A stretch of DNA of 64,000 nt from Janthinobacterium fluminis (GCF_028595325.1 NZ_JAQQXR010000001.1:496001-560000), one strand, 5' to 3'; numbered from the stretch's first letter, positions 44,101-51,461 are shown. Made by a program: numbers and translations. Notes: generated from the letters alone by a model not told the origin.

Positions 44101-46416
44101 GCCGGCGACCTGCGCCTGCAGTCGGTGGTCGATCCCCTGCTGGTGCGCTACGGCGACGACGGCAGCGGCGAGCTGGCCAGCGGCGACTACGGCGCCTACA
44201 TGAGCGGCTATACCGGGCGCAGCGCGCTGACGCTGGCCTCCACCGGCGGCGACGTGGTGCTGGTCAACCAGGCCGACTTCATTTTCCGCGACCTGTACAT
44301 GTCCGGCGCCGGCGAGGCGGAGAACCGCTTGATCGGCCTGGGCGGCAACCGCTACCCGGCGCGCACGCACGCCGTGGCGATGAACGGCGGGCTGGAGATC
44401 CAGGGGCCGATGTATGTGATGCCGGCCGCCAGCAACGACCTGCAACTGCTGGCGCGCCGCGACGTGCGCTTCAACAGCCAGAACGTCGAGGCGCTGAAGA
44501 ATCTGGCCGACTACCGCACCGTGAACGTGCCGTATGCGCAGGTGGTGATGGCGCACGCGACGCCGGACATGGTGCCGTCGGCGTATGCGCCGGCCGGCGG
44601 CGACGGCTACCAGCATCGGGTCTTCCTCAACGAACTGCTGATCAACGAGATTTCGCCGAATTTGTACGTCAGCCCGGCCGACAACGCCTACTACCAGCGC
44701 GTCGGCAACCCGCGCGTGCTGGCGCTGGCCGGCGACTTCCAGCCCAGCCGCATCTACGCGGCGCAGGGTTCCATCCTGGGCGTGGACATGCGCGCCAGCG
44801 AGTCGACCTGGTTGCGCGCCGGCACCGACATCCGCGGCATGCGCATCGACGCCCGCAACCTGCGCGCCAGCGACACGACGCTGCTGGAGGCCGGCAACGA
44901 TATTGTCGCGCTGAGCCCGGTCCGCGGCCGCCACAGCGCCGTGGCGGATGGCAGCGGCAGCATCACCGTGCAGGGGCCGGGCACGCTGACGCTGTCGGCG
45001 GGGCGCGACGTCTACGCCGACAACCTGAAGATCCAGACGCTGGGCCGGCAGCGCTACAACGAGGCGGACAACCGCCCGATCGCCGGCACCGAGGTCAAGG
45101 GCTTGCCGGAGCAGGGCGCGGCGATCACGGTGATGGCCGGCATGAACCAGGCGCCGTCCTACGCCGCCTTCGCCGGCGCCTACCTCGACCCGGCCAGGGT
45201 GGCGGCCATGCCCGATTACCTGAAGAGCACGGCGGCCGACGGCACGGTGCTGCCGCTGTACCTGCTCGACCGCGTGGAAACCCGTCCGGACGGCAGGGAA
45301 AAAATCGTCAGCCGGGGCCTGGCCTCGTACATGAAGGAGATCGGCGGCGAGACGCTGGCGCCGCTGGAAGCCTGGGCGCGCTTCCAGGCGCTGCCGGCGC
45401 CGGCTCAGCAGCAATTCCTGCGCCAGGTCTACCTGCTGGAACTGCGCGAGGCGGGGCGCGACCAGAACGAGGCGGGCGCCGACGGCATGCCGCGCAACGG
45501 CGGCTACAACCGCGGTTACGCGGCCATCGGCAGCCTGTTCCCGGGCGATAAGTGGAAGGGCAATGTCGCCGCCAACACCCTGATGCTGCGCACCATGGCG
45601 GGCGGCGACATCAACGTGCTGACGCCGGGCGGCGGCCTGCAGGTGGCCGCGCTGGGGGCCGCCGTGCCGGCCGGCCACGGCCTGGTGACGCTGGCTTCCG
45701 GGCACATCAATGTGTTCGCCAAGGACGACGTGGTGGTGAACCGCTCGCGCATCCTGTCCTTCGTGCCGGCGGCGTCGGCGCGCGGCAGCGACCAGATCAT
45801 CTGGTCCAGCGCCGGCGGCATCGACGCCGGCCGGGGCGCCAAGACGGTGCGCGTGCCGTCGGCGCCGGAGCTGCGCACCGATTTCGACGGCAACACGGTG
45901 GTGCGCGAGCAGTCGGACATGAGCGGCAGCGGCATCGGCACCGTCGGCGACGGCGACGTCGACCTGATCGCGCCGCGCGGCACGGTGAACGCGGGCGACG
46001 CCGGCGTGCGCGTCGCCGGCAATCTGAACATCGCGGCCCTGCAGGTGCTCAACGCCGGCAACATCCAGGTGAAGGGCGAGTCGAAGGGCGTGCCGGTGCT
46101 GGCCGCCGTCAACGTCGGCGCGCTCAGCAACGCCAGCGCGGCCGCCGCGCAGGCCGGCGCGGCGGCGCAGGACGAGCTGCGCCGCGAGCGGGCCGCGGCG
46201 CGCCAGGCGCTGCCGTCCATCTTCACCGTGCGCGTGACGGGCTTCGGCGGCGAGGCGGCGGAGGGGGGCGCGGACGGGCCGGCGAAAACCGGGGCGGGCG
46301 CCGAACCGCCCGGCTACAAGCCGCACAGCGTCATCCGCGTGCTCGGCGCCGGCGCGCTGCCCGAGTCGGCGCGCCAGCAGCTGACGCCCGCCGAAAGGGG
46401 GCAGCTCGACCTGTAA
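35146..46416 (+). CDS. Giant filamentous-haemagglutinin-family exoprotein (TpsA)
   Basis: The product has 3,756 residues. An arginine-rich signal peptide (MTRLPIRPRPRTAPAPVPTP, then LAAAVATLMLLGGVAAPVQA) is followed by an N-terminal TPS secretion domain near residues 130-280. Its hallmark segment LINRNGIIFTGSSQINTATL (227-246) corresponds to the NPNGI motif. A very long region of glycine- and alanine-rich beta-strand repeats of beta-helix type fills the middle, and the C-terminal region resembles the DUF3739 end of this family. Such proteins are exported by a TpsB outer-membrane porter; none is encoded nearby. The frame is unbroken over 11.3 kb. The start is chosen for the signal peptide and AGGAAA; an in-frame ATG at 35104 lacks both. 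Confidence 0.9.
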   Translation: MTRLPIRPRPRTAPAPVPTPLAAAVATLMLLGGVAAPVQAQQAFSAAWFAAKGGVQQAAAASGRLPNGQPLAPAAPLPGQPRAGEQAERAVNNLHLAARAIVAQQAAQAAARQLALNGPSGIPDGLAEGGLKVDSNSLSAGWLNAKAPVQTTAGGKTEVSIEQTAEKAILNWERFNVGRDTTLRFDQRGGAKAGGGNSWIALNRINDPSGKPSQIAGQIKADGAVYLINRNGIIFTGSSQINTATLVASSLSLSDKQFQRGINNPNVVPFAGGSSPVIPQFGDFTARVPDVFGDSGFKPGSGGAPDGMGRVERFVPGAAPGEVRTEAGARLETAAGGKLMLFAPKVRNAGYLAAPDGQVILAAGENVYLKTSPLNDANGVRGLDVAVSATPGWMFSSDHVAGALGLVPVYADAAYVAGVRDVVLPEMAARALAIGYEVDNSGTVRAERGNITLQGRDVRQNGALLSTTALNNRSGSILMRAWGLGTHAVSGETDELQNWLAGTLTLGRGSVTQILPDAADRSEIEASSLATRYQAGAVGLYGQLIDFKPTAGVLVPAGRINVESAVNPLFTQVPWYKPGSLGDASRVYVDSDAFLSVAGLRDVQLAMARNFIEADLRINELRDSPLQRDSWLRGQKVVVDRRAGGVFDGGPMAGVQWLLQADGKYAAGRWAGTPLADVSGWIGVGKTDLQELSTNAGKITLRAGGAVITRAGSQLDVSGGSVRYADGLNTSTKLLGADGRVVGIDQAMPDLAYVGIAGRHVERHARWGVAQTWRNPLIGGDRLEAGYTEGRKAGAVQIFSGQALVLEGDFWGGAVVGERQRQQPAQKQGGRLELGNGVRDDRPWAPGQVLISHDPQRLAAGFDAGSALGEAFFVLPRPETGQSRPAKRSYLSDAMLNRSGMGEVVINLSGDFVLEAGAALELAPGAAFTVTGGEGSMVDMAVNGSIRSAGGTIAFETINGRVAVGAGSRLDAGGQWLNVWRDGAAPAAWNAGGGAITLGAGTLAIAADAVLDVSGGGRVERSGAGKARLRAGDAGSISLAGLGAGTRLGQLDLRGHAAGSAGRLVLESAVSVQIGGRGAAPGVLSLPATLFGERGFGDVTVKLSGAGTIGVPDDALVQQLPASVDLAAVDYRAIASGERLAGHAPTAVLAADARLARRPASLTLSAPGGAIDIGAGARVETDTGGRLSLNLSAPGTLTVRGTLEAPAGRIELSTPGALLLDADAQLLARGAPVLAADASGRLGGKVLAGGEVLLKGAQSLRLEAGAIVDVSGAYGEVDMADGDGRPGTLVPRRVGLASDGGSVTLQGGASGSMHVAATLRGYAGGAGAAGGRLTVSDISAGAAGGAGGVAFPSKLYWRDPVSGQVKSERPTKILDLDLFNEYGSAAMPLSSELRYALMGLPASAATGMEIVADLDGASGAALLKPWEVDASIDPVAVQLLLKNFWTDAALSKRLAIADIRALPSSRILERSLSGGGFGTLTLQADKGITLGSGVHVRALGELNIATARLSNGGSGGSARLTAPHLTLQQPVYAPTPWGAAAALGGTLTLAAQVIDVQRGGDEPGAGRRGTRIGGFDRTVLDAGSIRLGGALPAQLGLGSQFQVNLDVDGQLLLRAGQVSPDTAMTAVLRAGRAIVVEGCGAAAAAPLSAGGTLRLEAPHIEQGGVLRAPFGRIELLAGERLVLGAGSLTSVSGAGLAVPYGSLGNNEHWLDPTRPIDGANPAGTALAALPEKRITLKAPDVALGAGAVVDIAGGGDLHAAEFVPGPGGSHDLLATPGMQAILPGAGLAPAGGAPAGARVWLAGGPGLAAGWYTLLPACYALLPGAFAVYSSGKSWAGAAAGAVAGADGSLLMAGKGGNAYAGSQDAVATAWRVMPGKTLRRYTQYNEAFANDFFGSESFKLSQYRLNGQSSVTPRLARDGGAVVFDAAQNLLLNGTLRSQAGAGGRGGLVDIAGQRIAIVGAGQDAGTLRADGYLLIDAASLTNFGAGSLLVGGTRKGDPRGLQLSVTASDIVVRNGAGSALSGAEIILAASEKIAIEAGSVVKAQGGAAGGAGDLVVAPQRAAVYDTRDTPEQDDDVLVAPARDWGALLRVANGDAVKVIRQNVDSAGGGVVNIGAGAVVDGGAALLIDATRTTELAASARLSAASLSVAAGRIGFGGGSGGLLLDTATLAQLADAKHLTLRSYSSFDFYRPLDLGAAGLASVTFDGGAFVGHGAGDIRVKGATIALENSAGPVAAGGAGAGRLTLDADTLVLGAGQKRFAGFDAVELGGRARIVGRGAGGIDAGAAALTLTTPLLTGQGSAAQSIVTQGLLQVKAAAGAAPAERDLQDSLGARLSLSGASVLFGGRAVALGGSVELSATAGGVLLGEGAQIDVGGFARQFFDAAAYADAGRISLTAAGGDVRLDGGSKLNLAAHRDGGSAGTLALAATGGGSVVLNGSIAAQAGSGGKAGAFALDIDALPDFAGLGQRLNAAGFSRSRQFRIHRGDVLLDGAIEVQDFGLTADRGHVTVTGKVDARSAYGGSIRITGGNGVAMRDGAQLLAGANGERGLGGGRVTLEAAGGRLDVQGGVVDVAGGDGGSVRLRAARNGDADIAVDRLNLRVLGARSAVLEGVRVYTSASVDAVKADAVRDAGAFMGNAGAMAARLGNSLAIMPGIVIQSDADLAMAGDWNLFSDFAGAREGSLSLRAGGNLRLGGHLSDGFNSAGRDGVLQDAASWNLRLVAGADMGSAQVLALKPLAAQAGGGAIVVGGAGAGTLVRTGTGDIEVRAGRDLTLAHKESVIYTAGRKDLSQWSDFTTARADAVYGAGGGNLDIAAQGSIEAQVSGQRFTQWLNRQGNVNGEFYFGAYTRRGEPAGPEQSSWWINPGAFQQGVAALGGGNVTVTAGGDLGNLVVALPTTMRMRGGRAADEAMTMELRNGGAMTVEAGGAIRGGQYYVARGEGSIRAGETRDGHAVSISTPLEGPHRFTVAPVLALGDATLSLRTAGDLRLQSVVDPLLVRYGDDGSGELASGDYGAYMSGYTGRSALTLASTGGDVVLVNQADFIFRDLYMSGAGEAENRLIGLGGNRYPARTHAVAMNGGLEIQGPMYVMPAASNDLQLLARRDVRFNSQNVEALKNLADYRTVNVPYAQVVMAHATPDMVPSAYAPAGGDGYQHRVFLNELLINEISPNLYVSPADNAYYQRVGNPRVLALAGDFQPSRIYAAQGSILGVDMRASESTWLRAGTDIRGMRIDARNLRASDTTLLEAGNDIVALSPVRGRHSAVADGSGSITVQGPGTLTLSAGRDVYADNLKIQTLGRQRYNEADNRPIAGTEVKGLPEQGAAITVMAGMNQAPSYAAFAGAYLDPARVAAMPDYLKSTAADGTVLPLYLLDRVETRPDGREKIVSRGLASYMKEIGGETLAPLEAWARFQALPAPAQQQFLRQVYLLELREAGRDQNEAGADGMPRNGGYNRGYAAIGSLFPGDKWKGNVAANTLMLRTMAGGDINVLTPGGGLQVAALGAAVPAGHGLVTLASGHINVFAKDDVVVNRSRILSFVPAASARGSDQIIWSSAGGIDAGRGAKTVRVPSAPELRTDFDGNTVVREQSDMSGSGIGTVGDGDVDLIAPRGTVNAGDAGVRVAGNLNIAALQVLNAGNIQVKGESKGVPVLAAVNVGALSNASAAAAQAGAAAQDELRRERAAARQALPSIFTVRVTGFGGEAAEGGADGPAKTGAGAEPPGYKPHSVIRVLGAGALPESARQQLTPAERGQLDL

Positions 46417-46514
46417 AGGCACGTAACTGTTGCGAAATCGCAAGCCTTGGCATGGCGGCTTTGCTGTAATGAATGTCGGGATGGCTGGGCCGTTCATTTA
46501 CCGGGAGGTTTGCC

Positions 46515-47921
46515 ATGAATGCAGGGAAAACTGCGGTTTGTCTGGCGTTCGCCGCCGCGCTATTGCCGGCGCGGGTGTGGACCCAGGAGAAGGCTGCACC
46601 GGCGCCGGCCGGCCTGGCTAGCAGTTACATGCCGGTCGACATACACGAGGATGTCGACGTGACGATGGCGCGCATGATGGCGGCCCGGGCGGGGCTGATG
46701 CGGCGCCAGCTGGACTTGCTGGGCGAACGCTACGACCTGGCCGACCGGCCGGCGCCCGGCGTCACCATGTTTCGCGGCAAGCCGGTGCAGCAAGCCGTGC
46801 GGGTCCGGCTGCCCAAGGGCCTGAGCTGGGAGCAACTTGACGCGCTGAGCCCGGAAGACATCCGCGAGCGCAACTTGTTTCCCGGCGGCTTTTTGCCGCT
46901 GCCCCATCCGAACCATCCGGAAGGGGGCATGCTGTTTCCGCAGTTCCACATCGACGAAATCAAGCGGCAGGAGGGGCGCGATCTGAACCGCTTCGACCTG
47001 GCCTTCGACCTGCCCGCGCATTTCCTGCCCGAGTTTCCGGCGCCGATATTCCTGACGACGCGGCCCGAGCTGGGTGACGTCTCGCAGGGCAAGTTGCTGA
47101 CGATAGATAATTTTCACGGCCTGTTCAACGGCGTGTTGAACCCCAAGCAACTGGAAGGCTTGCGCCTGCTGCTGACGCCGTTTCCGCAGCAACAATTCAA
47201 CCAGACCGAAGACCGCCGCTCGGCCCGTCCCAGCCGCGGCGTCACTTGTTTCGACTGCCACGCCAACGGCCACAGCAACGGCGCCACCCACCTGGCCGGC
47301 GATGCGCGGCCGCAGTCGGCGCGCCACCGCATCGACACGCCGACGCTGCGCGGGGTCAATGTGCAGCGCCTGTTCGGTTCGCAGCGGGCCTTGAAAAGCG
47401 TCGAGGACTTCACGGAATTCGAGCAGCGCGCCGCCTACTTCGACGGCGACCCGGTGATCGCCACGAAGAAGGGCGTCAACCCCTTGGAACGGGGCAGCCA
47501 GGTGCATTTCATGGCCGAGTTCCAGGCCATCCTGGACTTTCCGCCGGCGCCCAAGCTGGCCGTCGGCGGCAAGCTCGACCCGAAAAAAGCCACGGAAAGC
47601 GAGCTGCGCGGCCAAAGCCTCTTCTTCGGCAAGGCCCAATGCGCGAGCTGCCACGCGCCGCCCTACTACAGCGACAATCTGATGCACAATTTGCAGACCG
47701 AGCGCTTCTACAAGCCGCGCCTGATCAACGGCATCATGGCCGTGGGCGACGGGCCGATCAAGACCTTTCAGCTACGCGGCATCAAGGAATCGCCGCCCTA
47801 CCTGCACGACGGCCGGCTGCTGACGCTGGAAGACACGGTCGAATTCTTCAACCTCATCCTTGAAACCAAGCTCAGCGGCAAAGAGAAAACCGACCTGGTC
47901 GCCTTCCTGCGTACCCTGTGA
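46515..47921 (+). CDS. MauG-like di-haem cytochrome c protein
   Basis: The product has 468 residues with a signal peptide and two haem-binding motifs, CFDCH (245-249) and CASCH (376-380), as in the di-haem cytochrome c peroxidase/MauG family. The segment before the second site (SELRGQSLFFGKAQ) and the C-terminal YLHDGRLLTLEDTVEFFN are typical of that family. It would act in the periplasm as a peroxidase or a protein-modifying oxidase. GGAGG precedes the start at 46515. It follows the giant exoprotein by 98 bp on the same strand, so modification of the exoprotein or a redox role in the same pathway is possible but unproven. Confidence 0.83.
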   Translation: MNAGKTAVCLAFAAALLPARVWTQEKAAPAPAGLASSYMPVDIHEDVDVTMARMMAARAGLMRRQLDLLGERYDLADRPAPGVTMFRGKPVQQAVRVRLPKGLSWEQLDALSPEDIRERNLFPGGFLPLPHPNHPEGGMLFPQFHIDEIKRQEGRDLNRFDLAFDLPAHFLPEFPAPIFLTTRPELGDVSQGKLLTIDNFHGLFNGVLNPKQLEGLRLLLTPFPQQQFNQTEDRRSARPSRGVTCFDCHANGHSNGATHLAGDARPQSARHRIDTPTLRGVNVQRLFGSQRALKSVEDFTEFEQRAAYFDGDPVIATKKGVNPLERGSQVHFMAEFQAILDFPPAPKLAVGGKLDPKKATESELRGQSLFFGKAQCASCHAPPYYSDNLMHNLQTERFYKPRLINGIMAVGDGPIKTFQLRGIKESPPYLHDGRLLTLEDTVEFFNLILETKLSGKEKTDLVAFLRTL

Positions 47922-47929
47922 GCGCCGGC

Positions 47930-48532
47930 TTATTTCTTCGTGTAGTACTCGTCCACGACGTATGAGTTGGTCGCCGGAATCAGCAAGAAGAATTCATTGC
48001 TGCGGGTGTAGAGGCCACCCTTTATTACTTTGCCCTCTTGAATGCCCTGGTCATCCACGCAGATGCCGCTGCCGTCCTTGAATGCGATGCAATGCTGGGC
48101 AACGCCATGGTTCACCCCGGCCGTCACGGCGGGGCCGGAGATGGTTCTCTTAAAGGGCGCTACGGTTACGGAAACATTATCAAACTTGATCGGGGTGGCT
48201 TGCCCATTGGGCGACAACACGACGTTCGCATTCGTTGTGCCCGTGTGCGAAATTTGGTTGTCTTGACTTTCGAGGCTGGTAGCGACAATTGCGCCGGTGC
48301 ATCCGACCTCATCATAATATTGCGTTTTGGCGCTGGCCGACAGCGTGCCGTTGGACGCCAGCGTCATGGTGAGCGAGAATTGTTGATGGCCGTCGCATTG
48401 CTCTACCCATGTGCCCGCATAGATGGCCAGTGCCGGCGCCGATGTGCCGGGTGTATCCGAAGCCGATGAACCGCCACCGCCGCAACCAGCCAACAGGGCC
48501 AACGTTGCGGAAAGTGCTACTAAGTTTTTCAT
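47930..48532 (-). CDS. Lipoprotein of unknown function
   Basis: The product has 200 residues. The signal peptide MKNLVALSATLALLAGC ends in a clear lipobox (LLAGC) followed by GGGGSS, so it is a lipid-anchored protein. The mature part is beta-rich with four further cysteines (VEQCDGH, EVGCTGA, AQHCIAF, SGICVDD) that may form two disulfides. The start at 48532 is chosen to put the signal peptide at the N-terminus; an in-frame ATG 8 codons earlier is less likely. It is convergent with the cytochrome gene with an 8-bp gap. It resembles no named family I recognise. Confidence 0.72.
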   Translation of the reverse strand: MKNLVALSATLALLAGCGGGGSSASDTPGTSAPALAIYAGTWVEQCDGHQQFSLTMTLASNGTLSASAKTQYYDEVGCTGAIVATSLESQDNQISHTGTTNANVVLSPNGQATPIKFDNVSVTVAPFKRTISGPAVTAGVNHGVAQHCIAFKDGSGICVDDQGIQEGKVIKGGLYTRSNEFFLLIPATNSYVVDEYYTKK

Positions 48533-48605
48533 GTGTGTTTTCCAGTCAAACGGCAAGCAAAAGTGCCGATTGGCAATATTATACTTTATGTCATTGCGTG
48601 GAAAT

Positions 48606-49544
48606 CTATCCCATTTTCCCTATGACGTTCGGAAAGATTGCACGGAAATCGTGGTCTGTCCCCGGCTGGGGCGCGCTGGCTTGGGCGATGTCGAGGAAGG
48701 CGAGGGTGGCCGGGCTGCTCTGGTGCAGGGCGCGCACGGCCAGGCCGACGCGGCGCGTGACGGCCGGCGCCAGCGGCAGTTTGACGAGCTCGGGGTAGTT
48801 GCGCGCCAGGCGGTCCGGCAGCGCCAGTTCGGCGACGATGGAGACGCCGATGCCGCGCTCGACCATGCCGAGGATGGTGATGACTTGGGCGATCCGGTAG
48901 CGCACTTGCGGCGTCAGCCCGGCCGTCGTGAAGAGCGGTTCGATGAGGGCCGCGCAACCGGCTTCGGACATGATGAAGGGCGTCTCGCACAGCTCGGCCA
49001 GCGTGACGGCGGCGCGCCCGGCCAGCGGGTGGGCGCGCGGCAGCAGCGCCATCATCTGGTCTTGCACCAGCGGCACGGTGTGGAAGCGCTCCTCGGGCAG
49101 CACGACGAAGCCGACGTCGACGCGCCGGTCGAGTATCCATTGCGTCACTTCGTGGTCGGCGCCCTCGTCGACGCGCACTTCGATGCCGGGGTAGCGGCGC
49201 TGGTAGGCGTCGAGGATGGCCGGCAGCAGCTTCAGCGAGGAGGTCGGTCCGAACGAGCCGATGCGCAGCGTGCCGCGGCGCTGGCCGCGCGCGTCGGCCA
49301 CGTCCTGGCGCATGGCCTCGGACAGGCCGAGGATTTCGCGCGTGCGCAGCAGCAGCTGGCGGCCGATTTCCGTCAGTTCGACGCTGCTCTGCTGGCGCAC
49401 CAGCAGTTCGACGCCCAGTTCCCGTTCCAGTCCCTTGAGGGCGTGCGAGACGGCCGACTGGCTGATGGCCAGTTTCGCGGCGGCGGCCGTGAAGCCCCGC
49501 AGTTCGGCGACGAGGGCGAATATTTCCAGTTGGGTGAAGGTCAT
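48606..49544 (-). CDS. LysR family transcriptional regulator with repeat-derived tail
   Basis: The product has 312 residues: N-terminal winged helix (MTFTQLEIFALVAELRGFTA, then ISQSAVSHALKGLERELG) and a LysR effector domain. It is divergent from a DMT exporter, which it probably controls through the palindromic region between them. Its final segment QPGTDHDFRAIF is encoded by the second copy of a 38-bp dispersed repeat (48632-48669). The natural end of the protein has thus probably been replaced or extended by about 20 residues. The effector domain itself looks intact. Confidence 0.87.
   Translation of the reverse strand: MTFTQLEIFALVAELRGFTAAAAKLAISQSAVSHALKGLERELGVELLVRQQSSVELTEIGRQLLLRTREILGLSEAMRQDVADARGQRRGTLRIGSFGPTSSLKLLPAILDAYQRRYPGIEVRVDEGADHEVTQWILDRRVDVGFVVLPEERFHTVPLVQDQMMALLPRAHPLAGRAAVTLAELCETPFIMSEAGCAALIEPLFTTAGLTPQVRYRIAQVITILGMVERGIGVSIVAELALPDRLARNYPELVKLPLAPAVTRRVGLAVRALHQSSPATLAFLDIAQASAPQPGTDHDFRAIFPNVIGKMG
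48632..48669. repeat. Dispersed 38-bp repeat, copy 2
   Basis: This copy matches 9348-9385 at 36 of 38 positions, in the same orientation. It forms the 3' end of the LysR coding sequence, in which the minus strand reads QPGTDHDFRAIF. Confidence 0.7.
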
Positions 49545-49560
49545 CGGGGCTGGTTGTTGT

Positions 49561-49588
49561 ATGAGTGTTTGCTCATTTTTATATGAGC
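49561..49588. promoter_or_regulatory. Overlapping inverted repeats, candidate LysR operator
   Basis: In the 112-bp gap between the LysR gene and the DMT exporter, GCTCAT-N6-ATGAGC (49571-49588) overlaps ATGAG-N6-CTCAT (49561-49576). The alternating ATGAG/CTCAT motifs suggest a multi-site operator near both promoters. Confidence 0.5.
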
Positions 49589-49656
49589 TTCCATTAGTAT
49601 TAATATATAGCTGCGCGGGCTTCCGCGCAAGCCACCCCGACGTTCAGGATACGACT

Positions 49657-50664
49657 ATGACGACTTCCGCCTTGCCCACTTCCACGCCTGCGCCCTTCAC
49701 GGCCGTGCTCGCCCCGGCCGCGCCGCCCGTTGCGGCGCTGGTGTATATCAAGCTGGTGCTGGTGACCCTGTTCTGGGGCGGCACCTTCATCGCCGGGCGC
49801 ATCGTCGCGCAGTCGCTGCCGGCGTTGACGGCGGCCAGCGGGCGCTTCGCCGTCGCGGCGCTGCTGTTGCTGCCGCTGGCCTGGAAGCTGGAGGGCGGCC
49901 TGCCGCGCCTGGACAGGCGGCAGTTGGCGACGACGGCGGCGCTGGGCTTTTCCGGGATTTTCCTCTACAACCTGTGCTTCCTGGCGGCGCTGGCGCGCAT
50001 GCCGGCCGGGCGCACGGCGCTGTTCGTCGCGCTGAACCCGATTGTGACGGCGCTGGCCTCGGCCCTGCTGTTCCGCGAGCGCCTGGGCCGCGCCAAATGG
50101 CTGGGCATCGCCGTGGCCTTCGCCGGCGCGGCGGTGGTGATCACGCGCGGCGACCCGCTGGCGGCGCTGCATGACATCGGGCAGTCCGTCGGCGCCGGCG
50201 AGTTGCTGATGTTTTGCGCCATTTCCAGTTGGGCCGCCTACACCTTGATCGGCCGCGCCGCGCTGAAGGGGCTGTCGCCGATCGCCGCCACCACCTACGC
50301 GACCTTGTGGGGGCTGGCGCTGCTGCTGTGCGGCGCCGCGTTCGAGTTCCCCTCCATCCGCTGGGCCAGCTTCGGCTGGCAGGTGTGGGCCTCGATCGCC
50401 TACCTGGGCGTGTTCGGCACGGTGCTCGGCTTTGTCTGGTACTACGAGGGTGTCAAGGCGATAGGGCCGTCGCGCACGGCCGTGTTCAATAATCTGGTGC
50501 CGGTGTTCGGCGTGACGCTGGCGGCGCTGTTGCTCGGCGAGCCGGTGCTGCTGTCGATGCTGCTGGGCGGCGCGCTGGCCACCGCCGGGGTGTTTTTGAC
50601 GAACCGGCCGGCGCCCGCTAGCGCTTGTGGCCGGTGCGCCGCAGACGCGCATGGCGGTGATTAA
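49657..50664 (+). CDS. EamA/DMT family exporter
   Basis: The product has 335 residues with about ten membrane helices in two EamA repeats (first from VTLFWGGTFIAGRIVAQSLP, second from LLMFCAISSWAAYTLIGRAA). DMT proteins export metabolites such as amino acids or nucleotides; the substrate is unknown. A proline- and alanine-rich cytoplasmic N-terminal stretch of about 30 residues precedes the first helix. AGGA precedes the ATG at 49657. Longer open frames upstream run into the LysR gene and are not supported. It is divergent from that LysR regulator. Confidence 0.87.
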   Translation: MTTSALPTSTPAPFTAVLAPAAPPVAALVYIKLVLVTLFWGGTFIAGRIVAQSLPALTAASGRFAVAALLLLPLAWKLEGGLPRLDRRQLATTAALGFSGIFLYNLCFLAALARMPAGRTALFVALNPIVTALASALLFRERLGRAKWLGIAVAFAGAAVVITRGDPLAALHDIGQSVGAGELLMFCAISSWAAYTLIGRAALKGLSPIAATTYATLWGLALLLCGAAFEFPSIRWASFGWQVWASIAYLGVFGTVLGFVWYYEGVKAIGPSRTAVFNNLVPVFGVTLAALLLGEPVLLSMLLGGALATAGVFLTNRPAPASACGRCAADAHGGD

Positions 50665-50750
50665 ATCTGTTGCTTTTCCCTGTCAATCAGTAATAGTCTT
50701 AGACTTTTGCAAACACCGCGAGCCGGCGGCCAGCGCGCAGGGGAAAGCCG

Positions 50751-51461
50751 ATGGATCTTGTTGCCAATATTGTCGGAGACGGCAGGAGCAGGCCGGGCCC
50801 GGGCGGCCACGCCGCCGCCCTGGCCTTGCAGGAGCAGGCCAGGGAGGAGGAGCGCTGCCGCATCGCCCGCGACCTGCATGACGAGCTGGGCGGTTTGCTG
50901 ACGGGGATACGGGCCTATCTGGCGGTGGCGCTGGAGCAGTGCGCCGACGGCCGCGCCTTGTCGCCGCAGTATCTGCGCGACGGTTGCGCCTTGACCGACG
51001 CGGCGATCGACGCGGTGCGCCGCGTCGTCGGCGAGCTGCGCCCCGGCGCCCTCGACCAGTTGGGCCTGTGGGATGCGCTGGCCTGGCTGGCGCGCCAGTG
51101 CGCCGAGCACGGCGGCCTCGCTTGCGCCGTCGACGTCGATCCCGCCTGCGCGGCCGTGCGCCTTAGTCCGGCGCGGGCGGTGGCGGTGTTCCGCATCTTC
51201 CAGGAGGCGCTGGCGAACGTGCTGCGCCACGCCGGCGCCTCGCGCGTCAGCCTGGACATGCGCCGCGACGGCGCCGCGGTCATGCTGCGGCTGGCAGACG
51301 ACGGCCGCGGCGTGGCCGGCCCCGGCGCCGGCCCCCATTGGGGTTTGCTGGGCATGGCCGAGCGGGCGCGCGGCCTCGGCGCCGAACTGGGCGTGGAGGG
51401 CATGGACGGCCGCGGCACCGTCGTCGCCCTGCGCCTGCCGCTGACGGACGACGATGCATAA
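50751..51461 (+). CDS. NarX-type histidine kinase without sensor domain
   Basis: The product has 236 residues. It consists of little more than a HisKA_3 dimerisation segment with H43 in RIARDLHDELGG and an ATPase domain (FRIFQEALANVLRHAGA, LADDGRGV, WGLLGMAERA). There is no membrane segment or recognisable sensory domain, so it is a soluble kinase that must sense through a partner or through cytoplasmic conditions. Its last 8 bp overlap the response-regulator gene that follows. Confidence 0.87.
   Translation: MDLVANIVGDGRSRPGPGGHAAALALQEQAREEERCRIARDLHDELGGLLTGIRAYLAVALEQCADGRALSPQYLRDGCALTDAAIDAVRRVVGELRPGALDQLGLWDALAWLARQCAEHGGLACAVDVDPACAAVRLSPARAVAVFRIFQEALANVLRHAGASRVSLDMRRDGAAVMLRLADDGRGVAGPGAGPHWGLLGMAERARGLGAELGVEGMDGRGTVVALRLPLTDDDA

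Noticed and set aside
35155..46497. A 3,780-codon open frame on the minus strand opposite the giant exoprotein gene
   Set aside because: It is a mirror of the extreme GC3 bias and glycine/alanine-rich repeats of the sense gene. Its translation is arginine-, alanine- and histidine-rich with no domain, signal peptide or ribosome-binding site.
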